Part shown: positions 6,785-18,300 of the stretch, piece by piece | Layout of the letters: each line of letters starts with the position of its first letter | How positions within the stretch are numbered: position 1 is the stretch's first letter | Position numbers and translations under genes: made by a program | Notes under the pieces: model-generated | What the model saw: only the letters and a program-made list of their open reading frames with translations | Database searches by the model: none | Told to the model about the DNA's origin: nothing | Assembly: GCA_964386865.1 (NCBI GenBank) | Contig: CAYLUN010000002.1 | Coordinates: forward strand, 132,592 to 196,591 | Direction of reading: 5' to 3' | From: CAYLUN01 sp964386865 | GTDB lineage: Bacteria; Verrucomicrobiota; Kiritimatiellia; RFP12; UBA1067 | DNA: 64,000 bases

Positions 6785-9196
6785 ATGGGAACAATCAAGA
6801 TCGACCGGGGTTTTACTCAGAAGATTCAGCACAAGAGTCCTGCGCATGCGGTCGGCGAGCCCGTCCCGCCGCACCACAAACCCAAGAAGCCGCAGCGCGG
6901 CTCTCCCTGGCTGACGGTGGCACTCGTCGTGGTGGGGGTGGCCGTGCTCGCCTGCGTGATTGGGATTGCGGTGGCGGTGAACGCGGGGAAGCAGAAGGCT
7001 GCGCCGAGCGCGGTTCAGCACGCTCAGCCAGCTGCTGCGACAGCCCAGGCGGCTTCGCCGGTGCTGGCCGCGACGCCGCGCGCGCCGGATGAGGCGGCGG
7101 CGGAGCCGGCGGACGATGCCGCCGCGTACGCCGACTACCAGCCGAGGGTGATGCCCGCCGGCTCCGCGACGCAGGCCATGGCGCTCGCGTACAGTTCGAG
7201 CGGGGGCTCGCCGATCTACCGCGAGGTGCCGCTGGGCTGCCCGCAGGGCCTGCTGTGCGAGTACTACGAGAAGGTCAGCGGGAATACGGTGGACGATCTC
7301 CGCAAGGCGCCGAAGTTTCCGAGCCAGCCCAATCGGGCGGTGCAGGTGGGCCGCTTCGAGCTGTCAGAAAAGCTGGGTGAGCATTACGGCGCACGGGTGC
7401 GCGGCTATGTGGTGCCGCCGAAATCGGGCGCGTACACCTTCGTTGTCAACGTCGACGACGGGGGCGAGTTCTGGCTGAGTACGGACGAAAGCCCGGCGAA
7501 CCTGCGGCGGCTGGTCACGCTCACGAAGCACACGCAGCACAAGTGGAACGCCGTTGCGGATCAGCAGTCGTCGCCCTGCGAGCTGGTCGCGGGCAAGCGC
7601 TATTACCTCGAGGCGCTGCTCAAGCAGGCCAGTGGGGGCGACTACTTGGCCGTGGGCTGGTTCGGCCCGGTGTCGGATAAGATCGTGATCATCGAGGGGC
7701 CGTACTTGCAGCCGTGGACGGACAAGCCGTCGCAGGTGCAAGCCCTCTCGTCCGCGCGCGACGCGGCCGCCGCGCGGCGCAAGGCGCGCGAAGAGGCCGA
7801 GGCCGCGTGCGTGGCCGCGCGTGCGGCGGTTGCGGAGCAGATGAAGGCGAGCGGCTCGGCCTACCGGTACGCCGAGGCCGCTCGCGCCCTGAAAGCCAAG
7901 AAGACGTTCGAGCAGAATCCGGCCGCGCAGGAGGTGGTGGACGTGGCGGTCGCACGCGCTGAGGCGCTGGCGCAGCTGAAGGCCTTTGTGCAGGCCGAGG
8001 TGTCACGCACGCGGCCGCGCGGCGTGTGGACGGCGTTCGGCGCCCAGGCGGACGTGACGGCTGCGAGCGATGCGGGCTTGACGGTCGCGCCGGGCCGCAT
8101 CGTGGCCTGGGACAAGGTGCCTGCGGAGCAGATGCTGCGCCTGATCCACGCCACGGTGCCCAAGGCGCAAGGCGACGCCAACATGCGGGGCGCGCTCCTG
8201 CTGGCCGCTGCGGTCTATTGCAAGGAGGTCAGCGGCGGCGTGGCTTACGCGCTCAAGTATCGCGAAAGCGCCCTCGCTGCGAGCCCGGGCTTGGCGGCGT
8301 CGGCGGATCGCCTGCTGGGCGGGTCGCCGGAGTCTGTTCTGGCCGAGCCCCTGATCCTGGCTGCGCTCGCCGAGCTGGGCCGGCTGGCGCCCGAAGCCTC
8401 GGCGCTGGCCGACCGGGTGCTTCAGCGGCAGGGCGAGGTCGCCGCGCTGGCCGGCGCGCCGCAGTCGGGGCTGCTCGCCGAGTTCTGGGATAACGCGCCG
8501 GTCAGCTCGCTGGACGACCTGCGCACGCAAGGCATCACGCGGAAGCGCTCGCCGGACGCGGTGCAGCGGATCGCCCATTTCGAGACACCCACCAACCGGG
8601 CTGACCGGTATGTGACCCGCATCACGGGGTTCCTGACGCCGCGGGAGACGGGTGAGTACCTTTTCTACGTCGCGTCGGACGACAACGGCGAATTCTGGCT
8701 TAGCCCGGACGAAAGCCTCGAGAGGACGACGCTGTGCGTCAAGAACACGGCTGCGACCGGCCGCTACACGTGGGATAAGGAGACGCGGAAGTCGGAGCCG
8801 GTGAGGCTGGAGAAGGGGCGGCGCTATGCCGTCAAGGGCCTGCACCGCGAAGGCGGGGCGAGCGACCATTTCGCGGTCGCCTGGAGCCGGGCTTCGGAGG
8901 GCGTGCCGAAGCTGATCACCTCCGAGTACCTGTCCAGCTCAACGTCGGGCCTGTCCGCCAATAAGCCGGAGGGCCTCAAGCAGGCGGAGGCGGACGCCGC
9001 GCAGGCGGTGGAGCTGGCGGCGGAGGCGGTCAGCCTCTGCGAGCCGGGCGATCAGGCCGAGTCCGCGAAGCGGGCCGGCGACCTGCAGAAACAGGCGGTG
9101 CGGGTGAAAGAGGCGCTCCGAGCGGCGGAGGAGTGCGTTCGTCGCATCGACGCGGCGCTGCCTCAGCTCAAGAGCGCGGGCCGGTCAGTGGAGTGA
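6785..9196 (+). CDS. Membrane-anchored protein with two PA14 domains
   Basis: An 803-residue protein. The ATG at 6785 is preferred over an in-frame GTG at 6764 because GGAGAAG sits 7 bases before it. A short basic cytoplasmic tail is followed by one membrane helix (about residues 41-63), so the rest would face the periplasm. Two PA14-type beta-barrels are visible, at about 153-302 (GLLCEYYEKVSG to YLAVGWFGP, with VDDGGEFWLSTDES) and 560-715 (GLLAEFWDN to FAVAWSR, with SDDNGEFWLSPDES). PA14 domains usually bind carbohydrate; the DDxGEFW stretch matches the metal-loop region. Ala/Glu-rich helical segments lie between and after the barrels. It faces an HzsA-like gene with which its last 12 bases overlap. 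Exact ligand unknown. Confidence 0.8.
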   Translation: MGTIKIDRGFTQKIQHKSPAHAVGEPVPPHHKPKKPQRGSPWLTVALVVVGVAVLACVIGIAVAVNAGKQKAAPSAVQHAQPAAATAQAASPVLAATPRAPDEAAAEPADDAAAYADYQPRVMPAGSATQAMALAYSSSGGSPIYREVPLGCPQGLLCEYYEKVSGNTVDDLRKAPKFPSQPNRAVQVGRFELSEKLGEHYGARVRGYVVPPKSGAYTFVVNVDDGGEFWLSTDESPANLRRLVTLTKHTQHKWNAVADQQSSPCELVAGKRYYLEALLKQASGGDYLAVGWFGPVSDKIVIIEGPYLQPWTDKPSQVQALSSARDAAAARRKAREEAEAACVAARAAVAEQMKASGSAYRYAEAARALKAKKTFEQNPAAQEVVDVAVARAEALAQLKAFVQAEVSRTRPRGVWTAFGAQADVTAASDAGLTVAPGRIVAWDKVPAEQMLRLIHATVPKAQGDANMRGALLLAAAVYCKEVSGGVAYALKYRESALAASPGLAASADRLLGGSPESVLAEPLILAALAELGRLAPEASALADRVLQRQGEVAALAGAPQSGLLAEFWDNAPVSSLDDLRTQGITRKRSPDAVQRIAHFETPTNRADRYVTRITGFLTPRETGEYLFYVASDDNGEFWLSPDESLERTTLCVKNTAATGRYTWDKETRKSEPVRLEKGRRYAVKGLHREGGASDHFAVAWSRASEGVPKLITSEYLSSSTSGLSANKPEGLKQAEADAAQAVELAAEAVSLCEPGDQAESAKRAGDLQKQAVRVKEALRAAEECVRRIDAALPQLKSAGRSVE

Positions 9197-11638
9197 TTTC
9201 GCCTGGGGCCAGAGCGAGCGCCAGTAGGCTTGGTCCAGGGCGAAGGGGTCGAGCGTCTGCTGGGCGAGGTCGAAGGAGCCGGGCAAAAGCCCGAAGCGCT
9301 TCATCTCGCGCACGTACTGCGGGTTGGGCTTCCAGCCGGGCGTGCCCCAGGCCGGGCGCGCGTCGTAAAGTTTCTTGCCGCTCTCGATCGTGGCGAGAAT
9401 CTTCTTGTAGTCCGGGTCGTCCTTGTCCTTGAAGACGGGCTTGCCGCAACGGCCGTAGCCGCCGGCCTCCTTGGCGAGCGGGGCGAGCAGGAGGCTGGAG
9501 CACGCGGGCTGCGTGTAGTTCACGAGCACGCCGGGGTCGTACAGCCGGGCCGGGTCGTTGGCCAGGATGATGCGCTCGTGGCTGCCGGTGGGGCGGCCGG
9601 CCAGGCTGCGCTCCTTCTCGCGGCGGATGCCCCAGTTAAAGGGGATGCCGCTGACGTTGCGGTCGGCGGTGTTCTTGTGGCACTCGTTACAGCGGCGTTT
9701 GAGGACGTCGCGGCACTCGCCGAGGGCCTTGTAGCCCGCGTTACCGTAGTAGCCTTGCTCCTCGGTGTTGCGCAGGGCCGCGTAGCTGCCAGCGTAGGGC
9801 GCGGCGGACTCGACCCAGAGCCAGGCGGTGCGCCAGTCGGCGGGCGAGGCCTTGGCGCCGTGGTGGCCGCCGGCGAGGCGCGCGAGCAGGGGGCTGGCCG
9901 CGCTGCCGATGGAGCGCGGCGGCTGGTTGCCGAGGCCGTTGCGGCCGTCCACGACGAGGCCGCGCGTCAGCAGGGCGATGTAGGCGTTTGAGAAGTGCGG
10001 CGACTGGGCGGCGACGAGGTTGAGGTTGCCCGCGCGCTTCTGCGGGTTGTGGCAGGTCACGCAGGTGCGGTCGAGGACCGGCTGGACGTCGCGCTGGAAA
10101 TCGAGCACGTCCGGCAGGCCGTCGAAGGGCTGGATCGCGGAGGGCGGGCGCTTGAGGGCGAGCAGGGTGCTGTCGGAGCGGCGGGCGTCGGCCGCGCCGG
10201 CGCGCTCCTCGTGGCAGCCGACGCAGGTGTAGGTCTCGCCGGGCATGAGGTTCGCGAAGCTCTGCATGCGCTTGACGGACAGGTCGTTCGCGTCGAGCGA
10301 GACAAAGAAGAGCGGCCGGCCGGCAGGCGCGAAAAAGGAGGCGCTGCCGTCCTCCTCGACGGGCACCGTGCCGAGCACGCGCTCGAGGTTGAAGGAGCCG
10401 GAAAAGGAGGTCAGGTCCATGCCGCCGCTGAAGTTGACCGGCTTCGGCAGGGGCTCGAGGATCAGGAGCCGCTTGACGTCGCCGCGCTTGACGCCGCCCA
10501 TGTTGCGGCCCGCGTACACGTCGACGAGCACGAACTGGCCGCTCGCCTCGCCGGGCTTGACGCGGCTGGGGATGACCGGCTCCCGCGGGCGCGGGCGCAG
10601 CGGGCGCGGCTCATGCACGGCGCAGTCGGGATCGGTGTAGATGACCTGCTCCTGGCCAGCGCGGTCCATGAGCAGGAGAGTCTTGTCGCGGGCCATGAGG
10701 AAGATGTCCCGGTCGAGCGGGTAGGGGTCGCGGATGCGGCCGCTCTTGCTGAGCCGGATCGCGGCGGTGAGGGCGTCGGGGCCCTGCTGCTGGGTGACGA
10801 GCGTCGCGTAGCCGGCGTGCTCGTTCGCGCCGTGGCCGGGCGAGAAGCTGGCCAGCACCTCCTGCGTTCCGGGCACGGGGAGCGCGTCGATCATGACGGT
10901 CCACGAGTGCATGTTGCCGTAGAAGACGTTGACGCCCGTGCCGTCGGGGTTCATGGCCCAGAGGGCGTGATATTCGACCTGCGAACGGTCGATGTACTCC
11001 CAGCGCATATAGAGGAGCCGGCCGTCAGGCAGGACGGCGGGGGTGTTGTCGTGCTCGATGTTGGCAGAGAGGCAGGTGATGCCCGCGCCGTCGGGCCCGC
11101 AGCGGTAGAGCGTGCCGACCTGCGTGTACCAGCAGCTCACCCACCGCTTGCAGCGCGTGGAGACGAAGGCGATGTCGCCGTCCGGCAGGCGGCAGGGCTC
11201 GTAGTCGTCCCACGGGCCGCCGGTGAGCTGGCGCAGGCCCGTGCCGTCGGACTGCACCGCGTAGAGGTGGTAGAAATCGGTGCCTGCCGGGCGGTGGGAG
11301 AAGAGGATCGTGCGCCCGTCGTAGTCCACGTGCGGGTCGCGGACGCCGCCGCCCTTGGCGTCGAAAATGGCCCGCCGCTCGAGGGTCCGAAGGTTGTAGC
11401 GGTAGAGGACGCCGGTGTCGGGTTGGCCGTTGCCGGCGTACGCCTTCTTGCTGGCGTCATCGCAGTAGTAGCCGATGTTGGCGTACCAGTGGCCGTCATT
11501 GTAGCGCGCGCGGGTGCAGAAAACGATCTCCGGCGCCGCCGCCAGCGGGCCGGACAGGGCGGCGCCCTTCAGGTCGGTGCCTTCGGCCGAAAGCGAGGCC
11601 CAAGCGCCCAAGCACCCGATCCACAAACGTTTTCTCAT
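9185..11638 (-). CDS. Secreted HzsA-like protein with three CxxCH haem motifs
   Basis: An 817-residue protein with a signal peptide (MRKRLWIGCLGAWASLSAEG). The N-terminal ~450 residues have repeated beta-propeller-like strands (DPHVDYDGRTILFSHRP, YEPCRLPDGDIAFVSTR, NTPAVLPDGRLLYMRWEY) of the kind found in TolB-like propellers and in the middle of hydrazine synthase alpha. Three c-type haem motifs follow: CVGCH near residue 471, CVTCH near 525 and CNECH near 649. This layout matches the HzsA-related proteins common in Planctomycetes and Verrucomicrobia. It does not by itself indicate anammox: no HzsB/C genes are present. It is probably a periplasmic electron-transfer or redox protein. It is transcribed towards the PA14 gene. 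Confidence 0.8.
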   Translation of the reverse strand: MRKRLWIGCLGAWASLSAEGTDLKGAALSGPLAAAPEIVFCTRARYNDGHWYANIGYYCDDASKKAYAGNGQPDTGVLYRYNLRTLERRAIFDAKGGGVRDPHVDYDGRTILFSHRPAGTDFYHLYAVQSDGTGLRQLTGGPWDDYEPCRLPDGDIAFVSTRCKRWVSCWYTQVGTLYRCGPDGAGITCLSANIEHDNTPAVLPDGRLLYMRWEYIDRSQVEYHALWAMNPDGTGVNVFYGNMHSWTVMIDALPVPGTQEVLASFSPGHGANEHAGYATLVTQQQGPDALTAAIRLSKSGRIRDPYPLDRDIFLMARDKTLLLMDRAGQEQVIYTDPDCAVHEPRPLRPRPREPVIPSRVKPGEASGQFVLVDVYAGRNMGGVKRGDVKRLLILEPLPKPVNFSGGMDLTSFSGSFNLERVLGTVPVEEDGSASFFAPAGRPLFFVSLDANDLSVKRMQSFANLMPGETYTCVGCHEERAGAADARRSDSTLLALKRPPSAIQPFDGLPDVLDFQRDVQPVLDRTCVTCHNPQKRAGNLNLVAAQSPHFSNAYIALLTRGLVVDGRNGLGNQPPRSIGSAASPLLARLAGGHHGAKASPADWRTAWLWVESAAPYAGSYAALRNTEEQGYYGNAGYKALGECRDVLKRRCNECHKNTADRNVSGIPFNWGIRREKERSLAGRPTGSHERIILANDPARLYDPGVLVNYTQPACSSLLLAPLAKEAGGYGRCGKPVFKDKDDPDYKKILATIESGKKLYDARPAWGTPGWKPNPQYVREMKRFGLLPGSFDLAQQTLDPFALDQAYWRSLWPQAKSLH

Positions 11639-11825
11639 GACATTCCCCCAAGAATCAGCTAATCTGAATCTTCGTCAAGGGTATCACACCGCGTCCGCTG
11701 TGACAACCGCGGAACCTCATGTGGGAGCCGGACACGGCGGAGTGGTGGGACGCCCCGTTTCACGCCTATCGGAAAGCCGGCCAGGTGAGCCGTTTTTTTC
11801 TGGTTGGTTTCATGCAACTTGCCTG

Positions 11826-11854
11826 TTGACAGTTCAGACGGCATGGGTTAAGCT
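11826..11854 (+). promoter_or_regulatory. Promoter of rplM-rpsI
   Basis: A perfect TTGACA (11826-11831) is followed after 17 bases by TAAGCT (11849-11854), 41 bases before the rplM start. The -10 is weaker than the -35. Confidence 0.6.
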
Positions 11855-11895
11855 GTCTAACCATTTTTTGCGAGGAAGGAAGAGCCAGGTTTACC

Positions 11896-12327
11896 ATGAT
11901 GAAGTCATTCATTCCAAAGAACCCAGGTGAGGCCCGCAGTTGGCAACTGGTTGATGCGACGGACAAACCGCTTGGGCGGTTGGCTGTGAGCATCGCCAAT
12001 ACGCTGCGCGGCAAGAATCGTCCGACGTTTGATCCGAGCGTGGATATGGGCGATTTTGTGGTTGTGGTCAACGCGGAGAAAGTCCGCCTGACCGGTCGTA
12101 AAGTCGAGCAGAAGGAATATCAGCGGTATTCCGGGTGGCGCGGCGGCCTTAAAACGTTCACGGCTAAGACCATGTTGGAGAAACATCCCGACCGCGTGAT
12201 TCTCGAGGCGGTCTGGGGCATGTTGCCCAAGAACACGATCAGCCGCAAGATGATGACCCGCATCAAGGTCTATCGCGGCTCCGAGCACCCGCATGCGGCG
12301 CAGATGCCTGTTGCGGCGGCGTTCTAA
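11896..12327 (+). CDS. rplM: 50S ribosomal protein L13 (uL13)
   Basis: A 143-residue protein of the normal length for L13. Diagnostic stretches are WQLVDATDKPLGRLAVSIAN near residue 16, GDFVVVVNAEKVRLTGRK near 52, and VWGMLPKN near 112. It binds 23S rRNA early in large-subunit assembly. A G-rich AGGAAGGAAGAG run lies upstream of the start. It is followed 24 bases later by rpsI, the usual partner, in a two-gene operon that has its own promoter and terminator. Confidence 0.97.
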   Translation: MMKSFIPKNPGEARSWQLVDATDKPLGRLAVSIANTLRGKNRPTFDPSVDMGDFVVVVNAEKVRLTGRKVEQKEYQRYSGWRGGLKTFTAKTMLEKHPDRVILEAVWGMLPKNTISRKMMTRIKVYRGSEHPHAAQMPVAAAF

Positions 12328-12351
12328 ATCTGATTAGGAAGAAGGTAGAAG

Positions 12352-12744
12352 ATGGTGAAAGAGATTTCAGCGGGCACCGGTCGGCGCAAGACGGCGGTCG
12401 CTCGTGTTCGCTTGGTTCCCGGCGCCGGCAAATGGCTCGTGAACGACGTGAAGATCGAAGAGTACATCCCGAGCGAGGCGCTGCGCCAGTATCTGCGCCA
12501 GCCTCTGACGCTGACGGGGATGGACGGAAAGTTCGACGTCTTGGTCTCGGCCAAGGGCGGCGGGATCAGCGGCCAGTCGGGCGCGATCAGGCACGGGCTC
12601 TCCCGCGCGCTGGTGGCGTCAGACGCCAACCTGCGCGAGGTGCTCAAGAAAGCCGGCTGCCTGACCCGCGACTCCCGCATGAAGGAGCGCAAAAAGCCGG
12701 GTCAGCCTGGCGCCCGCAAGCGCTTCCAGTTTTCGAAGCGCTAG
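12352..12744 (+). CDS. rpsI: 30S ribosomal protein S9 (uS9)
   Basis: A 130-residue protein starting with GTGRRKTAVARVRL and ending with the invariant basic tail PGARKRFQFSKR, which reaches the P-site tRNA in the small subunit. GGGISGQSGAIRHGLSRAL is near residue 70. A GGAAGAAGG box lies before the start. It is the second gene of the rplM-rpsI operon and is followed by a clear terminator. Confidence 0.97.
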   Translation: MVKEISAGTGRRKTAVARVRLVPGAGKWLVNDVKIEEYIPSEALRQYLRQPLTLTGMDGKFDVLVSAKGGGISGQSGAIRHGLSRALVASDANLREVLKKAGCLTRDSRMKERKKPGQPGARKRFQFSKR

Positions 12745-12772
12745 TCGTATCATTCTTCAAATCCTGTCGAAT

Positions 12773-12810
12773 ATGCGGGCGCCTTTCCCGGGCGGCCGCA
12801 TTTTATTTTT
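12773..12810 (+). terminator. Rho-independent terminator of rplM-rpsI
   Basis: Arms ATGCGG (12773-12778) and CCGCAT (12796-12801) extend inward by a further CGCC/GGCG pairing. The right arm runs straight into a T-rich tract ending at 12810. It lies 28 bases after the rpsI stop. Confidence 0.8.
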
Positions 12811-12825
12811 CGGACCCTACAATCT

Positions 12826-15234
<2,409 letters not shown>

Positions 15235-15244
15235 GCCTCGCCTG

Positions 15245-15283
15245 CCGCTGGCGTGCCGCCGGGAAACGCGGCATGGCCAGCGG
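15245..15283 (+). terminator. Hairpin after the helicase gene
   Basis: An outer 8-base stem (15245-15252 with 15276-15283) continues inward through a small bulge into a second stem (TGCCGC/GCGGCA). It starts 11 bases after the stop codon. No T tract follows, so termination would be Rho-assisted or the hairpin protects the 3' end. Confidence 0.45.
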
Positions 15284-15290
15284 ATTGGCC

Positions 15291-15320
15291 TTGCTGAATC
15301 TCGCGACGATTCGGTATCGT
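15291..15320 (+). promoter_or_regulatory. Possible promoter of the clan GH-A gene
   Basis: TTGCTG (15291-15296), an 18-base spacer and TATCGT (15315-15320) lie 66 bases upstream of the next start. Confidence 0.4.
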
Positions 15321-15386
15321 TTCGCAGCCTCTTAGGGCGGCCGCCGCATGGAAGGGCCGACCCGCTCTGAGAGAGGGGGGACGAAG

Positions 15387-18300
15387 ATGTCCAAAGCCGC
15401 CGCCGTCGCTGTCTGCCTCGTGCTCGCCTGTCTCTCTCTCGCCGCCGCGGCGTCAGTGCCTTTGCCCATGGATGACCCGGCCCGCTGGCGGCCTAACCCC
15501 GACGGCGGCAACGCGCCTGCGGTCACAGCCGCGGAGGCTGTTGAGGGGCGCCCCGCGCTGCGCTTCGCCTACGCCAACGCCAAAGGCTTTGGCAACAGCC
15601 TGCTCGAGAACGTCGCCGTGCCGCCCGAGTCGTATGGCGTGCGCTTCAAGCTCTTCGTCGAGGCGGCCGCGCCCGAGGCCGCCATGCACCTCTGGCTGCG
15701 CGAGAAAGACGGCGACATGTGGCTGTGCCGCGTCGCCCCCGAAGACGGCAAGGGGATCGCCGGGCGAGCGGGTGTGTGGCGCGACGTCTTCGCGCCGTTC
15801 AGCGCGTTCGACCATCAGCCGCGCGGCGACAAGCGCCGCCAGTTCTTGAGCTGCGACCGCCTGCTTCTGGGCTTCAACTACGGCAGCCAAACGGTGCGCG
15901 TCGCCGACCTCGCCTTCGCCGTCCGCGTCGCCGCAAATCTGCCGGCCGACGCCGCCGCCCGCGCGGCTGTGGCGCCGCCCATCGACCCGCCCGGCCGCCG
16001 CATCGCGATTCTGCGCGAGCCCACGGTCGCACACGAGCCCGGCCACGCCGATCCGGAGCGCCTGGCCGCGCTCCTGCGCGACGCGGGGTTCAGCCCCGCC
16101 TTTCTGCGCGCGGCCGACCTCTGCGACCCCGCCCGCTTCAGCCGCGCGGCCGTCGATCTGCTGGTCCTGCCGAACGCGCCCTTCTTCCCGCAGGCGGGCG
16201 CCCCCGCCTTCCGCGCGTTCCTCAAGGCGGGCGGCTCCTTCTTCTCCACCGGCGGCTACGCCTTCGACCGGCTGGGAGACTACGGCGATGCGGGGTGGTC
16301 GGCGCAGAAACGTTGGCCACTTGCGAGGGAAATGGACAGCGCCCGCCGCGACGCAGGCCGCCTCAACACGCGCAACGGCGAGCACGGCGACACGATGAAG
16401 CTCAGCCGCGACCAGATCGGCGTCTTCGACCCCTCGTTCCTGCTGCGCAACGTCGCGTCGGTCGCCACCGCGCCCGATCAGTTCGTCGCGCCCGAGCCCT
16501 GGCGCGCGCCGCTCGCGCTCGAAGGCCCCGCCGCCGTGGCCATGACCGGCAACAACAGCCCGGTCTTCCCCGACGTCTGCGGCCGCTGGATTCCGCTGCT
16601 GGAAACCGCCGACCGCCTGGGCCGGCCGCGCGGGCCGGCTGCCGCGCTGGTGCTGAATCACAGCGGGCCCTATGCAGGCTCGAACTGGGGCTTCGCAGGC
16701 GTCACCAACCGCGACCTCTTCAGCGGCGAGTTCCCTGCGCTGGACCGGCTGTTCGTGTCGGCCTGCCGCCGCTTGCTCGCGCCGTCGTATCTCGTGACGC
16801 TGAAGAGCGGCTTCGCCAGCTACCGGCCGGGCGAGACCGTGACGCTCTCTGCCCGCGTGTATGCGCCGAGCAACGCCCTGGCCCTCACCGTGCGCTTTCG
16901 CGTCGGCGACACGGTCGTGGCTGAGAAGCCCGTGGCCGACGGCACGGCGACCGCGTCGTGGCCGCTCGCCGAGGCACTGCCGGACTTCCGGGCGTTTTCC
17001 GCCGAACTGCTCGCGGATGGCCAGCCTGTGGACATCTTGCGCAGCGGCTTCACGGTTTGGAATACGGCGCGCGCCCAAGAAGGGCCGCACGTCAAGCTGC
17101 GCGACAATTACTTCGACTTTAACGGCCGGCCGCTCTTCTTCGGCGGCGCGAATACCACCGGCATGATGTGGTATTCCGACAGCGAGGATCCGCTGGTGTG
17201 GCGGCGCGACTTCGAGCGCATGGGCGACTTCGCGATGAACACGCTGCGCATCCTGCACTTCTCGCCCTTCTGCAATGCGACGAACCCGGCCGCCGCCCGC
17301 GGGTCGGCCCGCGAACTCGCCAGCCGGCCCGAGAAGACCTGCCGCCAGACCGATGCCATCGTGCAGCTCGCCCAGCCCAGCCAGGTTTCGATCTTTCTCT
17401 CGCTGCATGACTGGATACCCCTAGATATCTCCGACGAGGACCTCGCTGCGCAGCAGGACTGGAACCGCTTCTGGGTCAGCCGCTACCGCGGTTTCCCGGG
17501 CATGTTGTACGACATCCAAAACGAGCCGGGCACCTCGCTCAGCAACGACGCCGTGCTGCGCCCGCTCTATGAGAAGTGGCTGGCGGCGCGCGACGGCTCC
17601 GTGCAGGCCGCGCTTGCGGCGTGGCAGGGCTCGGGCGCGAAGCCGGCGATCGACTTCGGCGCGAAGGCCGCGGGCTGGGACGACCTGCGTTTCCGCGACA
17701 ACGAGCGCTTCCGCGCGTGGGTCTACGCGCGGTGGCAGCGGGCCAACGGCGAGGCGGTCAAGGCCGCCGCGCCGGACGCGCCTGTGACGGTCGGCCACTT
17801 GCAGAACCTGACCGCCTCCGAGAAGGTGCTCGACACCGCAGGCATCGACTTCTCCAACATCCACCACTACGGCGAGGTGGGGCATCTGCGGAGCGTTCTC
17901 AAGCTGATCGACCGGCGCTTCGAGGGCAAGGGCTTCTCGCTCGGCGAGTTCGGCTCCAAGGTCGCGCATACCGCACGTAACAACGGCGACTGGGGCGACC
18001 CCGCCGAGGACTCCGTGCGGCACTATCTCGCGGTGGGGCACTACGCGCTCGGCATGGGTGCGTCGTTCGTGGCCAACTGGAGCTGGAAGGACTTCCGCGA
18101 CAGCGTCTTCCCCTGGGGCGTCAACCACGCCGACCTCACGCCCAAGCCGGTGCTGGAGGCTTACCGCAACATGATGCTGCTCTTCCGCACGGCGCAGCCG
18201 CGCTACGAGGAGCCGCAGCTCTGGCTGGTGCTGCCGGACAGCTTCCGCCTCGGCCCGGAGTCGGCTCGCATCCATGAAGGGCTGCGGCGCGCGGCCGATG

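Noticed and set aside
9185..11638. Hydrazine synthase (anammox) subunit
   Set aside because: Only the general HzsA-like propeller plus CxxCH layout is present; no partner subunits or other anammox genes are seen.
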